A stretch of DNA of 64,000 bases. It comes from Phycisphaerae bacterium (lineage in GTDB: Bacteria; Planctomycetota; Phycisphaerae; Phycisphaerales; SM1A02). The position numbers and the translations under genes were made by a program. The notes under the pieces were generated by a model that saw nothing but the letters and a program-made list of their open reading frames with translations, was not told the DNA's origin and searched no databases. Shown one piece after another: positions 9,682-18,062 of this stretch (its first letter is position 1; every line of letters starts with the position of its first letter). The stretch is taken from the NCBI GenBank assembly GCA_002705085.1, contig PAHO01000049.1, positions 27,561 to 91,560 of the forward strand. The letters are read 5' to 3'.

Positions 9682-10415
9682 CAGGCTGACCAGACGCCCT
9701 GCTCGATCAACTGCTGGGTCACGGTGCCCGACCAATCACGATTGGCTGCGGGTGAAGCTGGCGAAGGGTGAAGAATGCTTGTCACACGCACCCCATCTGG
9801 GAGAGCCCTCCTCGCCGAGGCTTCCGCAACCTTCCCCACCCCAATGACGTGGGGGACATTGAGGATCTCCACCAATTCGCGCAAACACGAATCACAAGGT
9901 GCAGTCAAAGCCGCCCGCTCGTCCGCGGGAAGTTTGTCCGGCGTGCGGTTGCGTCCACTTTCTTCCATGAAGGCCAGAGGGCACCAATTCCAGACAAAGT
10001 GAGACGCGGCAAACGCATCGGCGGTGCCGAACTTCTCCTGCATGAGCCCCCAAAACCGGCGCCCCGACACCTCACTCTTGGCACAAGAGAATCCCTCGAT
10101 TGGCCGATTGGGATGGGCATCCTTGGGCGAGACCACTTTCCCCTCCAGCCCCAGAAAACACCGGACTGCGCCAACCTCGCCAAATGGCACTCCGGTCTGA
10201 GACATCCCCCATGGACCTGGGTTCATGCCTAGAAACAAACTGCTTATGCCGGTACGGGAGTACTGCTTTAAATATGCCTCATGTGGCTCTCTGGCATGAT
10301 CCAAGGGGCGAGAAACATGAGTTACTGGTTTCGAGAAATGAAGAGTTCTTGTTGCGGAAGCAACATGTCGAGAACAGGACAAAACCCTTTGTGTGATGGT
10401 GGCAGAGTTGGTCAT
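9681..10415 (-). CDS. SMUG1-type uracil-DNA glycosylase
   Basis: This 244-residue base-excision repair enzyme should remove uracil and oxidised pyrimidines from DNA. It matches the SMUG1 family along its whole length: LHFSKPVTHV near residue 26, EPHEAYLKQY at 43, the catalytic motif GMNPGPWGMSQTGVPFGEV (Asn65 is the catalytic-water residue), the segment SEVSGRRFWG, and the DNA-intercalating motif HPSPASPAAN at 216-225. All key residues I know for the family are present. It is monocistronic, convergent with the dockerin gene and divergent from the YHYH operon. SMUG1 is best known from animals but occurs in scattered bacteria. Confidence 0.93.
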   Translation of the reverse strand: MTNSATITQRVLSCSRHVASATRTLHFSKPVTHVSRPLDHAREPHEAYLKQYSRTGISSLFLGMNPGPWGMSQTGVPFGEVGAVRCFLGLEGKVVSPKDAHPNRPIEGFSCAKSEVSGRRFWGLMQEKFGTADAFAASHFVWNWCPLAFMEESGRNRTPDKLPADERAALTAPCDSCLRELVEILNVPHVIGVGKVAEASARRALPDGVRVTSILHPSPASPAANRDWSGTVTQQLIEQGVWSA

Positions 10416-10612
10416 ATCAAATCGAGCCGAATCTACATAAACGAGGCTGCCTATGAGGTGGGAATAACCTTCCCAATCCCATAGTCTGCAGAGTGTGAGA
10501 CAGAGTTCTGCTTGATTTCATCCATTTTATCATGGCATGAGACCAAAAATGACCGACTATGGATTGATACTCGCGGCCAGTGAAGTATGTACTGAACTCA
10601 GGAGAACCATCG

Positions 10613-11686
10613 ATGTTCCTTACCACCTGCTTCTTCCTTCTTGCCCAATCCAACGGACTGGGCTGTGCAACCGACCTTTCTGAAGACGGCAGCGTTGGCT
10701 TTGACGATCTCACCGTGGTACTGAGCCAATGGAACACCCCAAATGGTGATGCAAATCAAGATGGCACCACCAACTTCCCTGACCTCGTTTTGGTCTTGAG
10801 CGAGTTCAACCGAGTGTGCCACCCATTTTCTTCGAATGTCGACGTGCAATTCGATTACGACAACCGGATGGTGACCATTTCCGCCAGCGGCTTGGCCGAT
10901 CACGTGATGGGGCCCTTCTCAGGACCCGATGCGACCTGCCAAAACCCCAATACGCCGAGCAACCAAAACCGGACCATCATGCTCCCCATGAATCCCGTGT
11001 TCACTCCAAATCCTTCGGTCGATTTGCTCAACACGCTCGGTCCCGTTGGCATCGCAATCAATGGAGTGGCGTTGTACAACCCGTACGACGGTGGTGGTGT
11101 CGACGCCCCTTCAACCATCTGCATGGACGCCTTCAAGGGCCATCCGAGTCCAGATGGCTCCTACCACTATCACCAATGGAGCCCCCGCTTTGATGGCACC
11201 CTCAGCAATGGTCATTCTGAGTTGATTGGGTATGGCTACGACGGGTTCCCCGTATTTGGCCCCTGGGAGTCCGCAGGCGTTTTGGCCAAAGACCTGACCG
11301 GTGAGAACCAGTTGGACGCCTGCAACGGGCACTACGACCCCGTCTTGGGGTGGCACTATCACGCTGTTGCTTACGGGCCCGTGAAAGATATCGATGCTGG
11401 CGAAGATCCTGATGGATTCCCATGGATCTTTGGCTGCTTCCATGGCGAACCTGTTGCCGGCAACTTTGGCGGTGGCGGCGGTGGCGGCGGTGGCGGCGGA
11501 GGCGGCGGCGGAGGCGGCGGAGGCGGCGGCGGAGGCGGCGGAGGCGGCGGCTGCAATGGATGTGCGCAGAACACCATCCCACCACCAATCTGCAATTGCG
11601 TCCACACCATGCCCGGGTACGAGTCTTGCTGCATGGTTTGGACCCCCGCATGCCAAGCCGCAGCCGAGCAATTCTGTGGCTTCTAA
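10613..11686 (+). CDS. Secreted YHYH-domain protein with N-terminal dockerin-like repeats and a 28-Gly tract
   Basis: A strong AGGAGA 8 bases upstream fixes the start at 10613, giving 357 residues with a short signal peptide (MFLTTCFFLLAQSNG). Right after it are two Ca-loop repeats (TDLSEDGSVGFDDLTVVL and GDANQDGTTNFPDLVLVL), which in neighbours are C-terminal. The middle is a YHYH domain: GSYHYHQW, GYGYDGFPVFGP, and WHYHAVAYGP. Then come 28 consecutive Gly codons and a cysteine-rich tail of about 40 residues (CNGCAQ, CNCVH, CC, C, C). YHYH proteins are secreted and of unknown biochemical role, often near copper or cytochrome genes. It overlaps the next gene by 11 nt, so it is the first of three co-transcribed genes. 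Confidence 0.88.
   Translation: MFLTTCFFLLAQSNGLGCATDLSEDGSVGFDDLTVVLSQWNTPNGDANQDGTTNFPDLVLVLSEFNRVCHPFSSNVDVQFDYDNRMVTISASGLADHVMGPFSGPDATCQNPNTPSNQNRTIMLPMNPVFTPNPSVDLLNTLGPVGIAINGVALYNPYDGGGVDAPSTICMDAFKGHPSPDGSYHYHQWSPRFDGTLSNGHSELIGYGYDGFPVFGPWESAGVLAKDLTGENQLDACNGHYDPVLGWHYHAVAYGPVKDIDAGEDPDGFPWIFGCFHGEPVAGNFGGGGGGGGGGGGGGGGGGGGGGGGGGGGCNGCAQNTIPPPICNCVHTMPGYESCCMVWTPACQAAAEQFCGF
11468..11551 (+). repeat. GGN trinucleotide tract encoding 28 glycines
   Basis: An uninterrupted run of 28 glycine codons (GGC, GGT and GGA) lies inside the YHYH gene. GGC dominates, with GGT at regular intervals in the first part and GGA in the second. It is a microsatellite-like stretch that can change length in register without a frameshift, since every unit is three bases. 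It lies between the folded YHYH domain and the Cys-rich tail. Confidence 0.95.
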
Positions 11687-12221
11687 ACGTCTGGTGTTGG
11701 TTTGGCTCTGCCTGACCGCCAGTTGCCAAAGTCTCAAACCCGCACACCAAATGCAGGCCCGAGATGGGTTTGATTCAAAAATTCGCTGTGCCGTTTTTCT
11801 CAGCCCTGACTGCCCCATCGCCAATGCCATGGCCCCCAGCTTGGGGCGGCTGGGTCAATATGCACAGCAACACGACATAGAAACACTATTGATTTACCCC
11901 AGAAAAGGCCTGACAACACGGCAAGTGAGCAACCATGCCCAAAGCTATGGACTGGTTGGGCATGTCGTACTGGATCCAGATCACCGATGGGTCAATTCCC
12001 TTGACGCAACGGTGACCCCGGAAGCTTTTGTCTTCTCTGGTGGGATCGAAAATCCAAATGTGCTGTATCAAGGACGCATCAATGATCTCTACCGGGGTGT
12101 CGGCAACCGGCAAGAGCAAGCAAGGAACCACGACTTCAGAAATGCCATCGAGAGAAGCATTGCTGGCAACCGGGAATCAGTCTCAGGCCCCCCTGCGGTC
12201 GGCTGTACCATCGAGCGGTGA
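11676..12221 (+). CDS. Redoxin-like lipoprotein
   Basis: I place the start at a GTG (11676) inside the last codons of the YHYH gene, because the product then begins with a lipoprotein signal (KRLVLVWLCLTAS, then Cys17). Longer in-frame readings run antiparallel to nothing useful and turn the Gly tract into Ala/Glu repeats, so they are rejected. The 181-residue product has a thioredoxin-like fold of the planctomycete redoxin type: CAVFLSPDCPIANAMAP (one catalytic-type Cys followed by Pro), then TPEAFVF for the cis-Pro region and YQGRINDLY. The C-terminal GCTIER is the sequence that in related proteins joins the redoxin to a cytochrome domain, which here is the next gene (4-nt GTGA overlap). 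Confidence 0.75.
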   Translation: MASKRLVLVWLCLTASCQSLKPAHQMQARDGFDSKIRCAVFLSPDCPIANAMAPSLGRLGQYAQQHDIETLLIYPRKGLTTRQVSNHAQSYGLVGHVVLDPDHRWVNSLDATVTPEAFVFSGGIENPNVLYQGRINDLYRGVGNRQEQARNHDFRNAIERSIAGNRESVSGPPAVGCTIER

Positions 12222-13465
12222 TTGATCCCCCCCCTCCAACATTTGAGGACGTTCGGGACCTGCTCAGCCAGAACTGTGTCGCATGCCACCAACAAGAGGG
12301 CCCTGCCCCGTTTTCGTTGACCAAATCCACGGATTACCAACGTCGTTCAGCATTCATTCAGGCCCTGATCCAAGAGGACCGAATGCCTCCCCACTTGGTG
12401 GCCTCAGAACGATGGAGCGATCAAGAAAAAGATGTGGTGTTGCGGTGGCTTGCTGCAGCCTCCCGCGATGAAGATTCCCAGACGGTTCCTGCACCAAAAG
12501 TGCCGTCATTTCGGAAGGATCGATCATTCCGAATCCCGGAGGGATTTGTGATTCCCAAGGAAGGTGGGGAGAGATGGCATCGAGGGGATCGGGATGTTCG
12601 GACATTCAGACTTGCACCAAGAGCCGATCAATTGCTTCGGGTCCAAGCTTGGCGTTTTCACTCATCAGCCCCCAGAGAAGTCGAAAGTATTGGCCTCGTC
12701 CACGATGACGGGACCATCGCACGCTACGGCGACCTCCAAGAGCCAAACACTCCGGGATACGAAATGACGGGCGACATGGGATGGCGTCCAGCTGGCATGC
12801 TGGGCGTTCTGGGCGTCGCAAACTCCACCTTCCGAATTCCTGATGGATTCCATTTTGAAGTCCCCCAAGATCATGAGATCGACTTTGAACTTCGATTCCG
12901 TCCGAGTGGAATTGACAAGCCCTTGGCGGCAACCCTCGAAGCTGAACTTGTCCCAGATCAGCAAAAGAGCCGGGCCTTGCATCTGATCCCACTCAGTATC
13001 CGTTCATGGCGAGTGAAGGCGGGCGAATCCGGGACCCTCGAACAGCGATGGGTCAGTCCAATTGATATCGACGTTCCTCTGGTTTCCGTACGAGCGGGGC
13101 GAAGGATCAGAGGTGTCAGCCTCAGTGTGGATGGCAAAAGGGTCTTCGACATCCCGGATTGGGATCCACACTGGCAGCAAACTTGGGAGATTCCCGATCT
13201 ACGGATGACCAAAGGCATGCAAGTTGTGGCCACATTCAACGTTGACAATTCTGAAGAGAACCCCAGAAATCCAGAGACCCCTCCCCGAGATATCCAATTC
13301 GGAAGACGAACCGGAGCACTCGGAATTTGGCTTCATGCCGCAGCAATTGACCCTGTTGATCAAGGCACGCTTCAGCAGATCCACCGAAGCATCTTTGAGG
13401 CCCAGCAGTCCGAACCTGTTGAGACGCCGAGGCAAATCGAGCAGAGTCCAAAAGCTTCGCCGTAA
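12218..13465 (+). CDS. Monoheme cytochrome c with copper-monooxygenase-like C-terminal domain
   Basis: This 415-residue protein starts with a GTG overlapping the redoxin stop by 4 nt. It has no signal peptide of its own. Residues 10-90 form a small cytochrome c module with the heme motif CVACH (Cys20, Cys23, His24) and an RMPP region supplying a possible axial Met. The rest resembles the two-part PHM/DBH-type copper ascorbate-dependent monooxygenase fold, with DPHWQQTWEIPDLRMTKG and FNVDNSEENPRNP near 315-345. The usual copper-ligand His and Met positions do not appear to be kept. Without a signal sequence its heme could not be loaded in the periplasm, unless it is made as a fusion with the redoxin; see findings. 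Confidence 0.78.
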   Translation: MIDPPPPTFEDVRDLLSQNCVACHQQEGPAPFSLTKSTDYQRRSAFIQALIQEDRMPPHLVASERWSDQEKDVVLRWLAAASRDEDSQTVPAPKVPSFRKDRSFRIPEGFVIPKEGGERWHRGDRDVRTFRLAPRADQLLRVQAWRFHSSAPREVESIGLVHDDGTIARYGDLQEPNTPGYEMTGDMGWRPAGMLGVLGVANSTFRIPDGFHFEVPQDHEIDFELRFRPSGIDKPLAATLEAELVPDQQKSRALHLIPLSIRSWRVKAGESGTLEQRWVSPIDIDVPLVSVRAGRRIRGVSLSVDGKRVFDIPDWDPHWQQTWEIPDLRMTKGMQVVATFNVDNSEENPRNPETPPRDIQFGRRTGALGIWLHAAAIDPVDQGTLQQIHRSIFEAQQSEPVETPRQIEQSPKASP

Positions 13466-13525
13466 GTGTTCCCCGACTTGAGGGCCCCTCAAAGTTGAAC
13501 AGCCATTCGCTGACGAGTGCAGAAG

Positions 13526-16500
13526 TTAGCCGGAGCAAATACCCCAGTCGGCAAGCCCCTGAAGGATGTCGGCGAAGTCAACGATCCCGTCGATATTGAC
13601 ATCTTCAGGAATCCAGTCGCCGTCTGAACCGTACGCCGCCAAGATACTGAGGATGTCGTTGAAGTCGACAGTGCCACTGAGATCCACGTCAGCTGGGCAA
13701 TCCAAACGACCATCGCAATCCGGGAACAACTCGACTTCCTCGATGCTGGTCAAGCCACTGCTGTCGGTGGCCGTGGCGACGATGCGATACCAGAACGGCT
13801 CGAAACCACAGCCCAACGGACTGATGACGGCGTTGGCTTCGCTGGTTTCCACGACCAACTCGGGATGGGTATGGTCGTTGTGATGCAGAATCACCTGCAT
13901 GGTCAACACCAAATCTTCATCGGGCGTCTCGCCATCAGTCGCAACTGAACGGAAAGGCACTTCCGTTTGAGCGTCAATGCGATACGGCTGCAAATTCACC
14001 GGTTGAAGAATCTGCAAACTCGGCGGCGAGTCGTTCACCACCACCTGGAAAGTCTCCTCATCGCTCAGACCACCTGGGTCACTGACCCGGAGGGTCACGT
14101 CAAAGGTTTCAGGTTCTCCAGGGGTAGAAGCAACAAACACATGGCTTCCGTCAGGGTATCCATCAGTCTGCCCGTCGCCAAAGTCCCACTCCCAGTACAC
14201 GACCCCTCCGTTGGGGTCGTAAGAACTCGACCCCTCAAAGTTGACCACCAATGGACTGGTGCCCCACTGCACATCAAGACTGGCCACCGCCACTGGGGGC
14301 TGATTGCCCGAGGGTGAATACTTCCAGGCGGTCATGTAATCCGGCCAACGAATATGCCACATTTCGTCGGAGTATGGGTTGTCGAACAAGCCCACAATGT
14401 TGCCCATACCGGTTCGGAATTCTTCCACCGAAACCAAGTTGCCATCGTCGTCTTCGCGGAGCACTCGAATCCAACCTGAGCTGTAATCCGCAATGAAGCA
14501 ACTCCCACGATAGGACTCTGGATACAGATCGCCCATGGAGAAGCTGACCCCACCCGCGCAGTTGCCTGCAAATGGATCACCAGAAACGGGAGAACCATTG
14601 GCTCCCACCATGGTCTCGGTTGCGTTCCCGGCGGAGTCGTACAACGGCACTTCGGCCCGCGGGGTACCAAAATACGAATGCAACCAGGAGAGCATGGGTC
14701 GCTTGTGCACAAACGTTGGAACCGTGGTGATGGGATTGTCGCCTCCGGGCCCGGACGGTGAACTGGATTCGCCGACAATCAAGGCGTCGAAGTTCGCACC
14801 ACTCTGGCCAATCGCGGTGATACGAACCGTATTGTCCCCTTCGATGAAGGGCACTTCGACGGAGACCGTTTGCCAATCGGACCATCCAGCGGTGGAAGGG
14901 AAGTTCAAACTGGACTCAACGACCACCCCATTGATTTTGAGTTCCAATGGTCGCGGGGCGTTTCCTAAGGCATAACGGAAGGCGATCGTCTCCAAACCCT
15001 CGGCACCAGAAGGAACTGTCCATTCGATCCAGTCATCGAAAGGATTCTGGAAATCAAGCAGGCCGGTCCCAGTAGCGCCGCCAGAAGTGCCTTCGTAGTA
15101 CTCCGGACCATCCCACGTGGCGTCCTCAGCCTGCAAGACCTGTTGCACCTCAAGAACACTTGCATCATCAAACCAAACCGCTCCACCTTCGAAGAATGGC
15201 TGGTCGAATGACAGAACAATTCTCCCCGTAACGGCAAAATCGGGGGCAACCGCAAACGCCGATCTTCCGATCACAATGTCATCGCCAGTGCTTCCGGTGA
15301 TGACATCATTTTCAGAATTACGAACCAAAACTCCATCAGCATTAAAAAACTGAAGCGCGATTTTGGTTGAGTTTGATGTCCCAGAGATAGAGTCCCAAGA
15401 AGGGGTCACGGCCTTGACACTTGCCACGTAACTCTTGCCCCCGACAACTTGGAAATCTTGCCAGATCCGGGTTTCAGTCTCCCCGGAGATGAAAGGGCCG
15501 TACAACTTGGCGGCGTTGAAAGCGAAGACCGAAGTCGGGTCTAGGAAGGCACTGAACTCTGATCCCCAAGGGAAGAATTCCGAAGAATTGAAGTTGCCGT
15601 TGACGAGCAATTCATCGCCTGACACACCACCGCTATCGCAGGGATTACCCCAATAAGGCTCATTGGTGGTGTCTTGCACCAACAGATCTTGATAGCGGAA
15701 GAAATCGATACCGCAGTTGGATCCGAGTGGATTGGGGGCGGAAGGATTCTCGGTCAACACCGGGGCATACCCGGGCTCCAAATGATTGCCTTCATAGATC
15801 GGCCAGCCGAAGTTCTGGGCCGGACCATCGCACACGTTGAGCTCTTCCCAAGTGACATAACCCACATCACCGATGTACAGGGCCCCGGGGTTCCCGTCTT
15901 CGGGATCGTGGCTTCCTGAGTCAGGCTTCAGCGCCATCCGGTAGGGATTGCGAAGCCCCAAAGCCCAAACACGACTGCGTGGTGCTCGCGGCGCTGACGG
16001 ATCAAAAAACGGATTGGACGACAGGCCATCACCGTTGATGGGATTCAACCGCAAAATCTTGCCACAGTGAGAATCAACAGTTTGGGCACGGAAAGCTCCA
16101 ACATTTTCATGGGGCTTCAGAATGCCTTCATTCAGTGCGACATTGACATAGGTTCCGGGTTGCTGCCCACCATTGTCGGTACCGTTGTAACTGGCACAGT
16201 CACCCACAGAAAGCAGCAGAGTGCCATCGGTACCGAAAACCAACGAACCCACAGCATGCGATTCATGGACAATCGGTATTCCGGTCTGGGCGGATTCGCC
16301 CAACAGCACCAAACGACTCTGGGGGTCAACACTGTTGAACCCATCAGAGGATCGCACGGTGTATCGAGTGACTCGGCCAATGGTCGCACCGTAGTACTCA
16401 TCAGTACCCGCGTCGTACTTCGGCGTACCGGCATACAACAGATGATGCCGGTCGACGGCATACAAGAGATAAATCCATCCGTTTTGCCGGAAGCCAGGGT

Positions 16501-16822
16501 GCAAAGCCACACCAAGCAGACCATGATCACGCCACCCTCCAACTTCGTCAGAGATGTCGAGGATCGGTTCAGTCCCACGGGTGCCATCGGTTTCGACCGC
16601 CCAGATCTTCCCTGAACGCTCCCAAGGGTAAGCACGGCCCGTTGAATCAAAAGCAACCCCCACCAATTGGTCCCAGCCCGTGGCGACTCCTTGCTCATAA
16701 AAACCTGGCGGGAGAAATCCCGAACCGCCCTCTGAGCCATCGTGCGCGATCGCTTGAGTGCTGCAGATGCTGTAAACGATCGCCGTTGTAGTGGTCACCA
16801 GAATCGACTGAAAGTCAGGCAT
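13526..16822 (-). CDS. Secreted sugar-dehydrogenase-like (GSDH) beta-propeller with CBM, PKD and dockerin-like modules
   Basis: This 1098-residue exported protein has a signal peptide (about 1-26, ending TQAIA). The first propeller part (30-400) is of the PQQ-dependent glucose/sorbosone dehydrogenase family: DHGLLGVALHPGF, ESHAVGSLVFGTDGTLLLS, RVWALGLRNPYRMA and NFGWPIYEGNH. Two carbohydrate-binding-like jelly rolls follow (about 405-555, CBM4/9-like; 560-682, CBM6/35-like, starting LQAEDATWDG). The propeller then resumes (about 696-835, with FAGNCAGGVSFSMGDLYPE). A PKD domain (838-925, YWEWDFGDGQ), a further beta-domain, and two Ca-loop repeats (ADVDLSGTVDFNDIL and EDVNIDGIVDFADIL) complete it. 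It probably oxidises or binds sugars outside the cell; cofactor binding is unproven. Confidence 0.88.
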   Translation of the reverse strand: MPDFQSILVTTTTAIVYSICSTQAIAHDGSEGGSGFLPPGFYEQGVATGWDQLVGVAFDSTGRAYPWERSGKIWAVETDGTRGTEPILDISDEVGGWRDHGLLGVALHPGFRQNGWIYLLYAVDRHHLLYAGTPKYDAGTDEYYGATIGRVTRYTVRSSDGFNSVDPQSRLVLLGESAQTGIPIVHESHAVGSLVFGTDGTLLLSVGDCASYNGTDNGGQQPGTYVNVALNEGILKPHENVGAFRAQTVDSHCGKILRLNPINGDGLSSNPFFDPSAPRAPRSRVWALGLRNPYRMALKPDSGSHDPEDGNPGALYIGDVGYVTWEELNVCDGPAQNFGWPIYEGNHLEPGYAPVLTENPSAPNPLGSNCGIDFFRYQDLLVQDTTNEPYWGNPCDSGGVSGDELLVNGNFNSSEFFPWGSEFSAFLDPTSVFAFNAAKLYGPFISGETETRIWQDFQVVGGKSYVASVKAVTPSWDSISGTSNSTKIALQFFNADGVLVRNSENDVITGSTGDDIVIGRSAFAVAPDFAVTGRIVLSFDQPFFEGGAVWFDDASVLEVQQVLQAEDATWDGPEYYEGTSGGATGTGLLDFQNPFDDWIEWTVPSGAEGLETIAFRYALGNAPRPLELKINGVVVESSLNFPSTAGWSDWQTVSVEVPFIEGDNTVRITAIGQSGANFDALIVGESSSPSGPGGDNPITTVPTFVHKRPMLSWLHSYFGTPRAEVPLYDSAGNATETMVGANGSPVSGDPFAGNCAGGVSFSMGDLYPESYRGSCFIADYSSGWIRVLREDDDGNLVSVEEFRTGMGNIVGLFDNPYSDEMWHIRWPDYMTAWKYSPSGNQPPVAVASLDVQWGTSPLVVNFEGSSSYDPNGGVVYWEWDFGDGQTDGYPDGSHVFVASTPGEPETFDVTLRVSDPGGLSDEETFQVVVNDSPPSLQILQPVNLQPYRIDAQTEVPFRSVATDGETPDEDLVLTMQVILHHNDHTHPELVVETSEANAVISPLGCGFEPFWYRIVATATDSSGLTSIEEVELFPDCDGRLDCPADVDLSGTVDFNDILSILAAYGSDGDWIPEDVNIDGIVDFADILQGLADWGICSG

Positions 16823-17091
16823 GCGCTTTACTCCTCATGCTCGTTACCAAGATACGTTGGAATCCTCCTCAGGCCTTGAAAATCCGCGGGGAACTCCGAG
16901 AACATGGACGTTTTTATGGGCTAAATGCATGACTGGTTCCGCAGACTGCAGTTGGACCGGCTGATCGTGGAACTCCTCATGAAAGACCCCCTCCCCGAGG
17001 GCCGCGGTGGTTGTTGAAAATGAGGAGGATCGCCCGCCGCTACGGACCGATCTGGCGGGGTCGACCGGTAAGGACGCCTTGGGCTGGTACC

Positions 17092-17988
17092 ATGACTCGT
17101 ATGCAACGCAAGGCCTTTACGTTGGTTGAACTGCTGGTGGTGGTTGCCGTCATTGCGGTTTTGATTTCATTGCTTTTGCCCGCGATCAACAGGTTCCGGG
17201 TGCAAGCTCAATCGACCGAGTGCTTGACCAACCAACGCAATCTCATCGCTGCCTACACCCAATATTCGATTGACCGGAACGGAAAGGTCCCTGGGACAGA
17301 TACGGGGGCATATTCGTATGACTGGATGCAAACCGTCGGCGGTCAACACAACCCCCCCGGGACTTGCTGTTCTGGCTACCAAACCAACGTGGTGAACTGG
17401 GACCAAGCTGGAGACGAGGCCAACCCCAACACGGAGTATCTCACCGCTTTCACCAAAGGGTCTCTTTGGGATTACATCGGTGACCTTGACGTGTACAGCT
17501 CGCCCCAAGACCCCCGACTGATCAACGACCCCGAAACGTACGCACTGCGGAGCTATTCATTCTCAGCATTTGCAGGGAAGGAAGCGTATTGCCGATTTTG
17601 TGACTCGGCCTCAGCTGCCGACAGCTACTCGCAGTTCCGCGATCCATCCAACCAATTGTCCACCTTGTGTGAAGCCGATACCCGGGGCGCAAACTTGAAC
17701 GGCTTTCTTCTGCCGAAGGAGTGGGTCGATCCTGATTTTGCACCTTGCTCAGAATCATTCAACTGGACCGATGAGCCTGTGGTCTGGAACCCTGGCCGAT
17801 GGAACGTTTCGTTCATCGATGGATCTGTCATCTCCTACCAACTCAAGATGTCTGAAGAAACCGCAGAGACCCATTTTGGAGTGGAAAGACCAAATGGACC
17901 GTACAACAACATCCCGAGCGGTACGGCCTGCGAAGACGCGGCGTGGCTGGGCAGCAAACTGCAGCCCAAAATGCTTCGGTCACAATGA
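17092..17988 (+). CDS. Type II secretion pseudopilin-like protein
   Basis: The product (298 residues from the ATG at 17092; an in-frame ATG at 17101 also fits) starts with a prepilin signal: a short basic leader, QRKA, then FTLVELLVVVAVIAVLISLLLPAI, with the conserved Glu at mature position 5. Cleavage is expected between Ala and Phe, by a prepilin peptidase such as the one encoded at 55848-57059. The globular part is Cys-containing and ends with NVSFIDGSV, the pattern of the large planctomycete family of prepilin-type N-terminal domain proteins. Whether it forms a pseudopilus or is an anchored surface protein is unknown. No Shine-Dalgarno sequence is obvious. Confidence 0.85.
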   Translation: MTRMQRKAFTLVELLVVVAVIAVLISLLLPAINRFRVQAQSTECLTNQRNLIAAYTQYSIDRNGKVPGTDTGAYSYDWMQTVGGQHNPPGTCCSGYQTNVVNWDQAGDEANPNTEYLTAFTKGSLWDYIGDLDVYSSPQDPRLINDPETYALRSYSFSAFAGKEAYCRFCDSASAADSYSQFRDPSNQLSTLCEADTRGANLNGFLLPKEWVDPDFAPCSESFNWTDEPVVWNPGRWNVSFIDGSVISYQLKMSEETAETHFGVERPNGPYNNIPSGTACEDAAWLGSKLQPKMLRSQ

Positions 17989-18062
17989 TCGGCAGACAAG
18001 GAGATCGACAGGCAAGTACCCGTCACATCTGAACGCTGAATCAACGACCAACGTGGATGGAA

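Noticed and set aside
11468..11551. Repeat tract as a possible CRISPR or non-coding repeat
   Set aside because: It has no spacers and reads as uninterrupted Gly codons inside a well-supported gene.
11394..11675. N-terminal extension of the redoxin frame, with poly-Ala/Glu
   Set aside because: It is the shifted reading of the Gly tract. The lipoprotein signal begins only at the GTG at 11676.
13476..13493. Inverted repeat TTGAGG/CCTCAA as a terminator between convergent genes
   Set aside because: The stem is short and no T-run follows on either strand.
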